Positions 1-10,283 of a stretch of DNA of 28,744 nucleotides are shown in pieces. Numbering within the stretch: the first letter of the stretch is position 1; each line of letters starts with the position of its first letter. The translations under genes were made by a program, and so were the position numbers. A model generated the notes under the pieces. The model was not told where the DNA came from. It searched no databases and saw only the letters and a program-made list of their open reading frames with translations. This DNA comes from Aureobasidium sp. EXF-3400 (lineage: Eukaryota > Ascomycota > Dothideomycetes > Dothideales > Saccotheciaceae): positions 1-28,744 of the forward strand of contig SWBL01000481.1 in NCBI GenBank assembly GCA_024195585.1, given 5' to 3'.

Positions 1-627
1 GTTCTCACGGTAAGGAATGTGGAAGTGAGTCTTGGGGTCACGGTACTTCTTGGCCAGACCAAAGTCGATAACGTTGACCTGGTTTCCACGCTTGCCGATA
101 CCCATGAGGAAGTTGTCGGGCTTGATGTCGCGGTGAATGAAGGACTTGGCGTGGATGTACTCGATGCGGGAGATGAGCTGGTCGGCCAGAAGCAGGACGG
201 TCTTCAAAGAGAACTTGCGGTTGCAGAAGTTGAATAGATCCTCGAGCGAAGGGCCGAGAAGATCGAGGACCATGGCGTTGTAGTCACACTCGGTGCCGAA
301 CCAGCGGACGAAGGGGATACCGACACCACCGGCAAGAGACTTGTAGACGCGGGCCTCATATTCGAGCTGAGGGTGCTTGGCCTTGACGCTTTCGAGCTTG
401 ATGGCAATCTCCTCACCGGAGATGATGTTAGTGCCTGTAGGGATGGGTCAGAACACGTTGGTGATTGAAGAGCAGCAGGCATTGCATACCAAGGTAGATG
501 TCGCCGAAACTGCCACTACCGATCTTACGACCGATGCGGTATTTGTTACCGACACGAAGGTCCTGTTGTGAGTTAGCGGTGGAGCCGTGAAGCAGCGATA
601 GGGGCCATGTCGTACCATTGTTGTCAT
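1..627 (-). CDS. Casein kinase I, Hrr25/Hhp1 (CK1 delta/epsilon) type, C-terminal part beyond window
   Basis: Serine/threonine kinase of the CK1 family; relatives act in DNA repair, vesicle traffic, meiosis and ribosome maturation. Model on the minus strand: exon 1 616-627 (only MTTM), intron 563-615, exon 2 490-562, intron 435-489, exon 3 434 to the left edge, giving 173 residues. Visible motifs are the glycine loop GSGSFG (about residues 19-24), the ATP lysine in EIAIK (K41), the catalytic HRDIKPDN (D131) and the DFG of [12 protein letters not shown] (about 152-154). The CK1-specific lack of an APE motif cannot be tested because the C-lobe is outside. The start is chosen because the 12-nt first exon joins in phase to the conserved [15 protein letters not shown]. 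The C-terminal tail, which separates Hrr25-like from Yck-like enzymes, is not seen; the lack of a long N-terminal extension favours Hrr25/Hhp1. Confidence 0.95.
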
Positions 628-1774
628 GCTTAGATGTTGTGGGGGTGAGCCGTCGCTGAGGCGGAGGAGTAGGTTGTGATGGAGATGGAGGAATCTGTAG
701 AAAGACAACGGCGACGTCAGCAAGGCGAAGGGGGTAAGCGGAGACAGGGCCAAGCCAGCGAATCAGAGTGAAGAGGAGAAGGAGACGCGGGCAGAAAGGT
801 GGTTGGGAGAAAACAGAGAAGCAGAGTGAAGAAACAATAGGCAGACACGGCGTCCGACAATGAGATGAAAGAAGCCGGGTGTCGGTGTAGAGATGCGGGT
901 TGTGATATGCGTGGCAGGCAGCTGACTGGACGGGGGCAGGTGGGTCACGCACCTAGACTTTGCCGGCAAAGAAACGAAGCGACAATTGTCGACGAAAGGG
1001 CGTGGCAGAGGGACGACGGGCCAAGAAGAAGTTGGCGGTCGACCTGGATAGCCCTGGAGAAAGAGTCGCTGCTGGGGGTTGGACTTGAAGGAGGTGTGTG
1101 AAAGCAAGGTCTTCAGATGAGACCCAACGACGCGCTTGCTTGCCCAGCGACCGCCCGGCATGCTCCGTTCACGCTTCCAACAAGTCTGATCTCCAGAGTC
1201 TGGGCCTTTCTGCTTCACGGCAGGTCCGTCTTCTTGTGAAAGATCACGTCTGGACTCTACATTCTTGTCTCGAGTCAAGCTCTAGTCTACAGTTGAGCTG
1301 TTTAGAGATTACCTTCTATCTGAAGTTGCTGCCGCGACGTTTCTTCGCACATTACCCAGCCGCAACCTTGCTATTCTATATCATCTTGGAACATGTGGGA
1401 CGATGCCTCGAAAACACTCCTTGCTTGCGCAATGCTTGGCCCATCGCCGCGTCTTATCATCTACCACTACATTGTTTTATCTGTTTGGTCCAGCATGCAC
1501 ATTTTATCTCGTGTCAAAACTGCTCATGATGACTGTTTTTGAACAAGGTTGCTTCAAGAGCGCTTCAAGAGCCACTGTACCGCCTATATGATCGATGGGA
1601 TAGAGCCCGGAATGTAGTGTCTGAGACACGGCTTTAGGACAGCTGAGGTTTTTACGTGGCTGCCGTAAAGAGTGATGTGATAGCCGTTGGCTTTTGAGGC
1701 CCGTGAAACCATGTTGCTCGCTGCGGGGGTTTCTAGACCCAAAATAATCCCTCACAACACGCATACACCACATC
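628..1774. other. Intergenic: divergent promoters and leader of the casein kinase gene
   Basis: This 1.15 kb gap lies between the start codons of the minus-strand kinase gene and the plus-strand SET gene, so it must hold both promoters. The part nearest the kinase is CT-rich on the minus strand, as is common for fungal core promoters and long leaders. Open frames of up to 174 codons here overlap each other on both strands, resemble no family I know and lack start or splice support. I see no RNA gene or repeat. Confidence 0.6.
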
Positions 1775-3147
1775 ATGCCTTCAGACCCTCCATCAAAGAA
1801 GCGCAAAACGGCCAAGGCTAACCTGGACTTCGACATACCGGAAGCTCATGCTGCCTATGTCGAATGGGCAATTGCCCGAGGAATTGAAATTCATGGAGTC
1901 ACACCTGCTGTGCTTCCCGGTAGAGGTGTTGGCTTACTGGCAAAAGAAAGAATAAGAAAGGATGCCGTACTGTTCTTCGTGCCTGAGAAGGCTATGATCA
2001 AACCCGAACCGGCTGTGCTTCGCAAGCACAAGTTGACCAAGCTGTCTTCACAGGCTCAATTAGCCGCCTACCTCACCTTAGAGTGCAGGTGCCAATCTTC
2101 TACATACGTTGCTTCGAGACCTGCTTGGCCGACGCCCGAAGACTTTTCTTCTTGCATGCTTGCCTGGTCTCCAGAGGACGAGCTGAAAGACGTACTACGC
2201 AAATGGGCCCCACCGAGTGTGCAGAAACCGCTGGACCGCATGCTGTCAGACCTGAAGCGAGACATCGAATCTGCAAAACACATGCAAGCTCCCGACTATG
2301 ACACGTTTGAGAGTGATTTCCTATATCACTGGATGCTCGTCAATACGCGCAGTTTCCATTGGAAGCCTCAAGGCGTCAGTCAGGGTGCCATGATCATGAA
2401 TCCCGCATTGGACTATATGAACCACTGCCCCAATGGCCGAGGAGTGAGTCTGTCAGATCACCAGTCACAACTATTTACTAATGATAGAAGTGTGAAGTTA
2501 CCATGTCACCACAGGGCTATGAACTGAGGGCAAACCGGGATTATGGTACGTGCTTCGTGTGATCTCTGGTAGCACACAGCTAACAGCACACCTTCGATCA
2601 GAACCTGGAGAAGAGATATTGGCTACGTACGGAGCTCATTCGAACGACAAGCTCCTGGTACACTGTAAGGACATTGTGTTCCATATGTTTGTATATTCAG
2701 CTGACACACGACTTAGATGGGTTCATCCTTCCCGATGACAGCCTAGATGACGATGAAATTCGTCTGGACCACGTATTATTACCCCGTCTGACAGAGAGCC
2801 AGCAAAGTGCTCTACAAGATGTAGGTTTTCTTGGGGGCTATGCTCTCCTGCCAAGCTCGGGTGAATTGTGCTTCAAAACACAGGTTGCCGTGCGCTCCGT
2901 ACTCCTGACAGCCAACGAGTGGGAGCACTTCATGGGATCTGGAGAAGATCTTGCCGACGACAAGGAAAGCGAAGTGCTTGACTGGCTGAAGCCCTCTCTC
3001 GAATCGTACGTTGAAGAAGCCAAAGAAGCCATCGCGGCCTTGAAGCCTCTCGTGGAAGAAAAGACCGGTGACCTTGCAAACAAGCTCAAACTTCTGCAAG
3101 CTAGATGGGAGCAAATTCAATCTGCGCTCGAGGACTTTCTGAGCTGA
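1775..3147 (+). CDS. SET-domain protein lysine methyltransferase (Rubisco LSMT / SETD6-like class)
   Basis: Predicted S-adenosylmethionine-dependent lysine methyltransferase of 406 aa. Exons are 1775-2443, 2488-2545, 2602-2664 and 2717-3147, with introns of 44, 56 and 52 nt; all junctions are GT-AG and keep phase. The SET domain is of the split LSMT type: the N-terminal GRGVGLLAKERI strand (about residues 50-61), a long insert, then ALDYMNHCPNGRG just before intron 1, and ELRANRDYEPGEEILATYG followed by SNDKLLVHYGF across introns 2 and 3. NH and the YG of ATYG are the usual cofactor and catalytic region residues. A lysine-rich KKRKTAK near the N-terminus could be a nuclear signal. The C-terminal helices (EEAKEAIAALK onward) fit the substrate-binding domain of this class. 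Substrate is unknown; ribosomal proteins or elongation factors are typical for fungal relatives. It converges on the carrier gene with 38 bp between stop codons. Confidence 0.88.
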
Positions 3148-3185
3148 CATGCTTTGGAGCACGACGAAGCTAAGTGTTAGAGAGA

Positions 3186-4398
3186 TCAGGGCAACAAGAT
3201 GTCGTATTCATCCTTGGGTATCTTGACAGCATCCTCTCCAATTCCGTACTTTCGGCGGAAGATCTCGAATACGATCAGACCAGCGGCGGTGGATGGTACC
3301 TGGCGTAATGTCGTCGCCCAGAAGTCCTGATATAGCCACCTCACCCAACCACCCGATTTTGTCGCTCGCTTGCCCGCTTGGATCCATGTTTTCTGATACG
3401 CCCGCGCATACAGCTGCATGGTGTCGAGTCGTCCTGGCCTTGCTTGTAGTAGCTCGTCTAGTGTTGCCAATCGTTGGAAGTGGAGTTCTTGCACCCGCGT
3501 GAGGGGATGAGCAACGGCTTGTTGTAGCACACTTGCTGTTGCACCGGCAAGAAGTATGAATGAGGGTTCCATCAGATAATGCGGCTTGATGACTGGCCGT
3601 TCACCTTGGTCGCTGACTCTCTGCAGCTGGATTTGTTGCTTGTGGAACATGGACAGCAGACCATATCTCGAGTACCAGTGGCTCACGTACTCATAAAAAC
3701 ATTGAGACTTGATAAACTCGAAAGCTCCGAAGAAGAAACCATATCCGAAAGCGTCCTTCACGAATGAGAGTCCCCATCCAGCGAATGCTCCCCGTGCACC
3801 GATGGTCTGAAGTTTCTTCGAAGCGTAATCCCACATGTTCTTGTAAGTACCTTGAGTAAGATCGGTCGTTTTAAACCTGATTGTCAAAGCATCCAAAGGC
3901 GCTGCAACTACGCTCTGGAAGGCGCCTGCAGAGAAGCCAGCAGCAAATGTTACGGAAAACGGTGCCGGAGGGTATATCCTTTTGGTAGAGTGGGAAGCCG
4001 GCTCATAGTAAAGTCCGAGTGCTCCAAGATAAGAGGTGTACAGGACCGCTCCGACGGTCACGTTTGCCAATAACGGAGGCAAGACCTGATTCGGTATGAA
4101 AGACCACCCATGAGTTTGCACGGCATAGGCTAAGATTCCAGGAGTGGTCATTTTCCATGACCATTTCCCTTGAGTCTGGAGAAGAGGGTTGATAGCCCTC
4201 GGAAATGCCTCGTTCGAATTAGCCTCAGAAGGCGGAAGCATACAACACGTGGAAATAACATACGAGATAGCTGTCCATCAGTCAGTACAGATTCTAATGT
4301 CAAATCACATTACACGCTTACTCGATTCTTGTCCGGAAAAATGCTTTCACGGGTACTCTGAAGTAGAAAGCAAACATACGGGCTGTAAGGGCCCGCAT
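3186..4398 (-). CDS. Mitochondrial carrier (SLC25-like) family protein, divergent
   Basis: Predicted 368-aa membrane protein of the mitochondrial carrier superfamily. Model: exon 1 4322-4398, intron 4271-4321, exon 2 4264-4270 (7 nt), intron 4209-4263, exon 3 3186-4208. The N-terminus reads MRALTARMFAFYFRVPVKAF, then RTRIDYLAFPRAINP across the tiny exon. Carrier-type repeats are visible but worn: VVAAPLDALTIRFK in the middle and AVAHPLTRVQELHFQ later, where the acidic residue of the PX(D/E)XX(K/R) signature is lost. A GFxAGAFQS helix start and a C-terminal FWATTLRQVPSTAAGLIVFE helix, like the even-numbered carrier helices, support the family. Substrate cannot be told, and the lost signatures make ordinary transport uncertain. 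The second intron ends in GAG, which is unusual. The gene is divergent from the UBX gene. Confidence 0.78.
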
Positions 4399-4789
4399 TC
4401 CAGCGGCCGATGCTCCTATCGAGACTCAGCCTCCACTACCTGCGTTTCCGTGTTCTTTCTATCCTACCTGTTGTTGCATTGTTTTGTCGTTTGTCTCCTG
4501 GGCTGTCTTCGGTGTCAGGCCGCTTGAAGGCCTCGGAAGAAGGCCTGTATCCAAGAGGCTCCGTACTCATTGCCAGAGTTAGAAATGATGATCACTACTA
4601 TGTATGCATGTCCTCGACAACAAGATCCGGTTCGAAGATGGAGATTGTTCTAAACACTGATATGCTTGGCGGTGTGCAGGGTCCACCTCGTCGGTGACGT
4701 TCTAGCATGTGATTCGCCTGGGGTAGAGACAGTTGTACGAGTGCACCAGCTTCTTTCTTCTCATCCACACTCACCTCAATCTTGTCGCC
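4399..4789. promoter_or_regulatory. Divergent promoter region, carrier / UBX genes
   Basis: These 391 bp separate the start codons of the minus-strand carrier gene and the plus-strand UBX gene and must serve both. I see no clear TATA box. The open frames here on either strand have no recognisable product. Confidence 0.5.
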
Positions 4790-6431
4790 ATGTTTTTCAA
4801 GGGAGACTTGCAGAGCGGTATCTCGCAGGCGATCCACGAGCACAAGCTGGTCGCCTGCTTCGTCAGACAAGGTACGGATATGGGCCAGCTGACACAACTT
4901 CATCCTACGTAATCTAACGACTTGTCAGATGATGATGAGACAAGCCAGAAGTGGGAGAGCGAATGGCTGAATGCTCCTCTCGACACACCCACAGACTCGG
5001 ATGAACAAAAGTCGTTAGGTGAGCAACTTGGCGAGAGGGCTGTCTTGCTTCGAATCAATGCTGGATCCGTGGAAGCTGGCTTCCTGGGAGCCTTCTGTTC
5101 CCTCGACTCCTTGCCAAAGCTTTTGGTTATCAAAGCAGGTTCAGTCGTCGAGAACATTGATGCGAGCGTCACCGAAGAAGAATTCAAGAAGCGTATCACT
5201 GCTCTACTACAACCTTCCACACAACAACACCTACCACAATCAACCAATCCCATTCCTTCAAACGCAGACTCGGCCACCGCGGATGTCAGCCAAGTCTTGT
5301 CGAATGTTCCCTTCATCGGTGAACGAGGAACAAGCTTGCGGGAATCCGGCACAGTCCATCAGGAAAATGCAGAGACGAACGTCCCTATACCAGCACCTAC
5401 CAGTCAAGGCAACAATGCCACCATGCAGCAGTTCTTGACCGAGCGAGGAGCGCGTCTCGAAGCCGAACGCAAGAAGCAAGAGGAGGCAGAGAAGGAGGCT
5501 CGCAAGGCTACAGCGAAGGCCCGAAAAGAGTCTGCAGACAAGCAAGCCGCCGAATCGGCGTCGAGGCCTCAAAACAAACAAGACTGGGCCGATCAGCAAC
5601 GAAACCGCAACCAAGAGGCTCGCATTGAGAGGGAGAGAATCCTCAAGTCAATTGAGTCGGACAAGGCTGCAAGGAGAGAGAAGGAACGCCAGAGGAAACT
5701 TGCTGCTCAGGGCGAGCCGTCAACAGCAGCTGCACAGGCACCAGTACACACCGACACAGCCCCTGGGAGGAACTCTAGTACTTGCTCTCTCCAGATCAGA
5801 TTGTTCGATGGCAGTTCCTTGCGAACAAAGTTTGATCCATCGGCAACCCTTGCAACTTCTGTCAGGACATATATCTCACAAAACTCGCAGACGGACATCC
5901 CTTACGAGTTCCGACAGATACTCCTTCCCAATCCTAGCAGGAACATCTCTGTCGGCGAAGAAGGCGAGTCACTGAAGTCACTCGGCTTAACACCCAGCGC
6001 AACCCTGGTCTTAGTGCCAATCAAGGGATATACCGACGCTTATCAAGGCACTGGCGGATTAGTCTCTAAAGGATTCAATGCTGGATTTGGACTCTTGTCA
6101 GGTGCGGCAAGCATGTTGGGAAGCGCTGTAGGCGGCGTCATGGGCTACACATCACAAACGAACGAACGAGCAGGACCCTACGTGGCTGGTACAGCAGATG
6201 AGAGCGAGAACTCGAACGTAGAGGGAGACAGAATGGCCAACAGATCAGCTGGCATCAACATTCGCACTCTCGGCGATCAGAGAAGAGAGGCAGACCAAAA
6301 CACTGAGCTGTACAATGGCAATCAGGTGAGTAACAAAGTAGCCAGACACGAAAGCAGCAGCGACTGACGAGATGCAGCTAAACTTTGAACCTCGCAAGAA
6401 GAAGGACGGCCGGGACGCCAAGGATGATTAG
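4790..6431 (+). CDS. UBX-domain protein with N-terminal thioredoxin-like region (UBXN4/erasin, Ubx7-like)
   Basis: Likely Cdc48/p97 adaptor at the ER, 510 aa. Exons are 4790-4871, 4929-6325 and 6378-6431 (introns 57 and 52 nt). Exon 1 gives MFFKGDLQSGISQAIHEHKL, the start of a UAS/thioredoxin-like fold that continues through LLVIKAGSV. Next come a charged coiled coil (about residues 195-290, rich in Glu, Lys, Arg and Ala) and a UBX domain (about 320-393: LQIRLFDGSS to LVLVPIKG). The usual FPR turn is replaced by NPSR. A glycine-rich hydrophobic stretch (about 403-434, GLVSKGFNAGFGLLSG onward) looks like a membrane hairpin, as in human UBXN4, where it holds the protein in the ER membrane for ERAD. 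The last exon encodes only LNFEPRKKKDGRDAKDD; without it the frame runs into a stop inside the intron. The Met start is preferred to the non-ATG opening of the long frame near 4922, which lies in intron 1. Confidence 0.9.
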
Positions 6432-7384
6432 GAAAATAGGGCATTTCTACATGTCAGACCCGAGGAGTTTTTATCCATCGAGTCATGGTCCATGGCTCTC
6501 AACGCATTCCAACGCAGTCTCTCTGGATCATATTGATCTTATAGGGATACCGGCTAAATTGAGTTTTGGAAACGGCATTTACAGTACTGCATGAAAGGGT
6601 TTTGCCATCGGAAATTCCGGGAACAAGAAATAGGACCACAAATTTTAGTTCAGTACCAAGTCTGGGAATGAAGTATGTTGAGGGTCACTCAGTGAAGCTA
6701 TCATAGGAGGAATCGGGCGTCAAAGTACTCGGTACACGTTAGAGGTACTCGAGATGTATATGCGATGGCGTGGATGTTCTAATGCAAGAGCAAAACGGGC
6801 TCGTACAAAGAAAGATATCTGTGTTGTTGGTGTGATTGCGGAGATGAGGAAGTGAGGGTGTTTATGGGCTGAAAGCTAGGGGCAAAGCTGAAATGATTGG
6901 CGGAATGGCCGAGCCAAGCAGCGCTAGAAGGGGTCGTATGGAAGGGCCAAGGAAATGACGAGGTCGAACCCTTGATGTGCAAACCAAAGTACTCTGTTTC
7001 GTGGCTCTGGGTTGCGCCCAGTCAGAGCCTCAGAGGATTGAGCGTTTCAAAACAGCATCCATGGCCACGCCCGCTGCCGTGTTCGTCTCCTGCAGCAGAG
7101 TCATGCCCCATGGGTCGCATTAGCCCACGGTGTTATCAGGGTGTCAGAATCGTCCACCTGACAGCTCCTAGTGGCTAGTTTGATAACAGTCGAGTCTCGA
7201 GACAGACCGCCCACGCCGTAGCCTACCCGTACCCAGCGTACCTACTATCTATCCGACCTCCTGATCATCCTTTACGGGGGCTCAGGCTACACCGCCTCTC
7301 CAGTACTGTATATATCTCTGGTTTGCACTACGCTGGCGTTCGTCACATCCCTATCGCATTCGTACGAGCCTATTATCCTCTGCC
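6432..7384. other. Intergenic: UBX 3' flank and MFS promoter
   Basis: This 0.95 kb stretch between two plus-strand genes holds the 3' end of the UBX transcript and the MFS promoter. Short open frames on both strands (for example minus 6779-6982) are low-complexity and unrecognised. I see no tRNA or transposon remnant. Confidence 0.5.
7309..7315 (+). promoter_or_regulatory. TATA-like element of the MFS gene
   Basis: TATATAT lies 70 nt before the MFS start codon in otherwise mixed sequence, a normal spacing for a fungal TATA box with a short leader. No functional proof. Confidence 0.45.
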
Positions 7385-9842
7385 ATGGTCGCAGAGAAGG
7401 AAAAGGATGGCCAGGAAAGCCGTTTCTGGTCGCGAAAGAAGCAGAATCGCAACTCACAGACCGACTCGGAAGAGTCTTTCAACAAGCGACCGGCCAAATG
7501 GAGTCTGGGTATCTTGAATGACAGAGAGACGGACGAGGTTCCTGGTTAGTCAATCGAAGATTGTACTTCTGCCTGCGTACAGCACTAACCAATCATCAGG
7601 ATCCGTTCTACTGCTCTCCAAAGTCGCGAATCGCAACGAACCCCTTGGACTCCGTAACACACCTGCCAGAACATCGACCTCGTCTCTACCCTCTCCTTTC
7701 CTTCATCCGCAATCTCACAACGGCTCCCTCGCTCCCCGCTCCCGTAATGGCTCCCTCGCTCCTCGCTCTCGTGCAGGCTCCATCGTTCCCCCCACTCCGG
7801 ATAAGAAACAGACTGGAGATGGCATTGTTCTCGAACCACAACCCGATGAGTCTTTGAACGACCCTCTGAACTGGCCCAAGTGGCGCAGAGACTGCGCTCT
7901 GCTGTCTCTGGGTTTCTTCTGCATGCTCGGTGGAGGCATGACGCCAGTCCTCGCTGCAGGCTTCGCCAATGTTTCGCAAACATACGGTGTCACTGTGCCT
8001 GAGGTTGCTCTGACCACTGGTCTTTATATGCTGGGGCTTGGTCTCGGCAGTGTCGTTGCTTCACCTACCGCTATTCTGTATGGCAAAAGACCTGTATATC
8101 TTGTCGCATCAGTCGTCTTTATACTGTCTGCTGTTTGGTGTGCTCTGTCGCCCAACTATATTTCTCTGGTCCTTGCACGTATCTTTATGGGCTTCGCTGT
8201 CAGTCCTGTTGAGTGTCTTCCCTCTGCAACCATTGCCGAGATCTACTTTTTGCACGAGCGTGCCTACCGACTGGGTATATACACTCTGCTTCTTCTTGGT
8301 GGTAAAAACCTCATCCCGCTGGTGAGTGCCGCCATTATTCAGTCACTCGGCTGGCGATGGGTCTTCTGGATCGTCGCCATAGTAGTCTCGTTCGGTGCTA
8401 TCTTGCTATTCCTTTTCGTCCCTGAAACTTTCTGGGATCGCACACCGAGGCCGTCTCGACACACCAAAAACCACAGGCCAAGGCTCATGAGCAATATCTC
8501 GCTGGCTTCCATCTTCCATCGCGGTCATACCGATACCCATACGCATGAGGCTGCACCTGAACTAGAGAAGGGAGAGAAGTTAGACTTGCATCACAGCGAG
8601 AGTCCCACTAAGACGAAGGGAGAAAAGCGACTGTCAAAGCATGCTCATTTCAATGAGCCTGCCAGTGACGATGACGAGATCGCTCCTGGAGACAACGGAA
8701 AGCAGAATGTACCGGCTTTGAATCTTCCAACTCCTGAAGCTTCCGAGGCTCCCGAGCCTCAAACACCACAAAAGGTTCAGCCAGATGCTTCGTTGCAACT
8801 TCCTTCACCTGGCATGCAGCCTGCCTCACCTGGATCACAGCTCTCACCTCAGGCAAGCGCACTGTCGCCTCAGACAAGTGCACTATCGCCAGGATCGGCG
8901 CACTTTTCACCAGGACCTCAGCATTTGTCGCCAGGAGACGACCCATTCATATCTTATAGATCTACATCTGAGAACAACCACATGAGGACCAACAGCGCCC
9001 AATTCGAAAGCGTACCACCCTCTCCCGGCTTCTCAGTCGACGCAAACCACCCGGGCTCTGGATACACATCATTCTACCGCGCCGCACCCCCAAAGTCTTT
9101 CGTCGAGACCTTGAAACCATACGCCGGCCGTCTATCCCAAGACAACTGGTTCAAAGTCGCCCTCCGCCCTTTTATCCTCTTCGCCTACCCAGCAATCCTC
9201 TGGTCATCACTAGTTTACGCTCTATCCGTAGGCTGGCTAATCGTCCTCTCCGAATCCGTCTCCGAAATCTACAAAAGCCGCTCTACCTACAACTTTACCT
9301 CTTTACAAGTAGGCTTAATCTACATCTCCCCCTTCATCGGCGGCATCCTGGGAACTGCAGTAGCAGGCCGCTTCTCAGACGTCATCGTCCGCTGGATGTC
9401 TCGCCGAAACGATGGCGTCTACGAGCCTGAATTCCGCCTCATTATGGCCATCCCCGTTACAATCTCCACCGTAATCGGTCTCATGGGCTATGGCTGGAGT
9501 GTCTCCGAACACGACGCCTGGATCGTCCCTACTGTCTTCTTCGGCATCATTAGTTTTGGCTGTTGCGTTGGCAGCACCACTGCAATCACCTTTGCTGTAG
9601 ACTCATATCGCCAATACGCCGGAGAAGCCCTCGTCACACTCAACTTTTCGAAAAACATATTCCACGGATTGGTGTTTTCGTTGTTTTTTAATCGGTGGTT
9701 GGAGGCTGATGGGTCCAAGAAGGTGTTTTTGGCTTTGGGAGGTATTCAGTTGGCGTGTTTGCTGTTTACTATACCTATGTATGTGTTTGGTAAGAGAGCG
9801 AGGATGTGGACTGTGAGGAAGAATTTGATGGAAAAGTTTTAG
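7385..9842 (+). CDS. MFS transporter, DHA1 drug/polyamine antiporter type (Hol1-like)
   Basis: Predicted 12-helix plasma-membrane transporter of 800 aa. Exons are 7385-7544 and 7600-9842, with one 55-nt intron. The cytosolic N-terminus carries two 9-residue repeats (NGSLAPRSR). The membrane core begins after DPLNWPKWRRD (about residue 140), the DHA1 entry motif. The first-loop motif reads YGKRPVYL, and FMGFAVSPVECLPSATIAEI with HERAYRLGIYTLLLLGGKN spans helices 4-5, as in fungal Hol1-like proteins. Helix 6 ends in FVPETFWDR (motif C-end). The loop between helices 6 and 7 is about 240 residues (about 329-571), far longer than usual, acidic then rich in Ser-Pro. Helices 7-12 start at FKVALRPFILFAYPAILWSS. 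Substrate could be polyamines, cations or drugs; this cannot be decided here. Later exon sequence has stronger C-ending codon choice than the loop. Confidence 0.88.
7719..7787 (+). repeat. 27-nt coding tandem repeat in MFS N-terminus
   Basis: Two adjoining 27-nt units (7719-7745 and 7746-7772) both encode NGSLAPRSR, and a third partial unit encodes AGSIV. The units differ only at third positions, suggesting a recent duplication kept in frame. Confidence 0.8.
8803..8939 (+). repeat. Degenerate Ser-Pro-rich coding repeat in MFS central loop
   Basis: The stretch encodes many spaced SPG/SPQ tripeptides (PSPGMQPASPGS, then LSPQASALSPQTSALSPGS and so on). The period is irregular, about 7-9 residues, at both DNA and protein level. 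It supplies many candidate proline-directed phosphorylation sites. Confidence 0.7.
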
Positions 9843-10283
9843 ATTTGCTGGCTGTAAGGCCAAGGATCTAGAGAGATGTCTTGGATGATGGATGAACTGT
9901 TTTGTTTCTATATACAATGTCTATCATGATAGATGATGGCGTCTTGGGGTTGTTTGCATTGGATATGGATATTATATACCCCGGTTGGGAGGGAGGTTTC
10001 TGGTTTCATTTCTTTCTTTGATATTATCTTTGGATAGCTATACAACATCATCTCACGAGATATATAGTACGCACCATTTCCTTATTATGAGACAAGGGTT
10101 TTGGGTTTCCGCTACCTGAATATGTTTAATCCTCAAGTGCTAGTCAATACAATCATGGATCCTCCTTCGTCATCGCCCTTTGCACGCCCAGAACTCCTCG
10201 AAAAGCAAGCAAGAAAACATCCCTTCTGTTTGAGAGGGTTCGTTAGACAGGATCACTAAGCATCAAAGCCTAGTCTGTGTCAT
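9843..10283. other. Intergenic between converging MFS and SPT16 genes
   Basis: These 441 bp hold the two 3' flanks only. The first part is T-rich and TA-rich (several TATATA runs), as expected for 3' untranslated and polyadenylation sequence. I see no gene. Confidence 0.6.

Noticed and set aside
204..482. 92-codon minus-strand frame inside the kinase gene
   Set aside because: It is an off-frame shadow that also crosses the intron at 435-489.
763..1278. 171-codon minus-strand frame upstream of the kinase
   Set aside because: It overlaps other frames, has no recognisable domain and a composition like untranslated CT-rich leader sequence.
4922..4930. Non-ATG start of the UBX frame near 4922
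   Set aside because: It begins at a TTG inside intron 1; the ATG at 4790 plus a 57-nt intron gives a proper thioredoxin-like N-terminus.
6955..6980. tRNA-like TTCGA segment on the minus strand
   Set aside because: The flanking bases do not form a five-pair T-arm and no D or anticodon arm can be drawn upstream.
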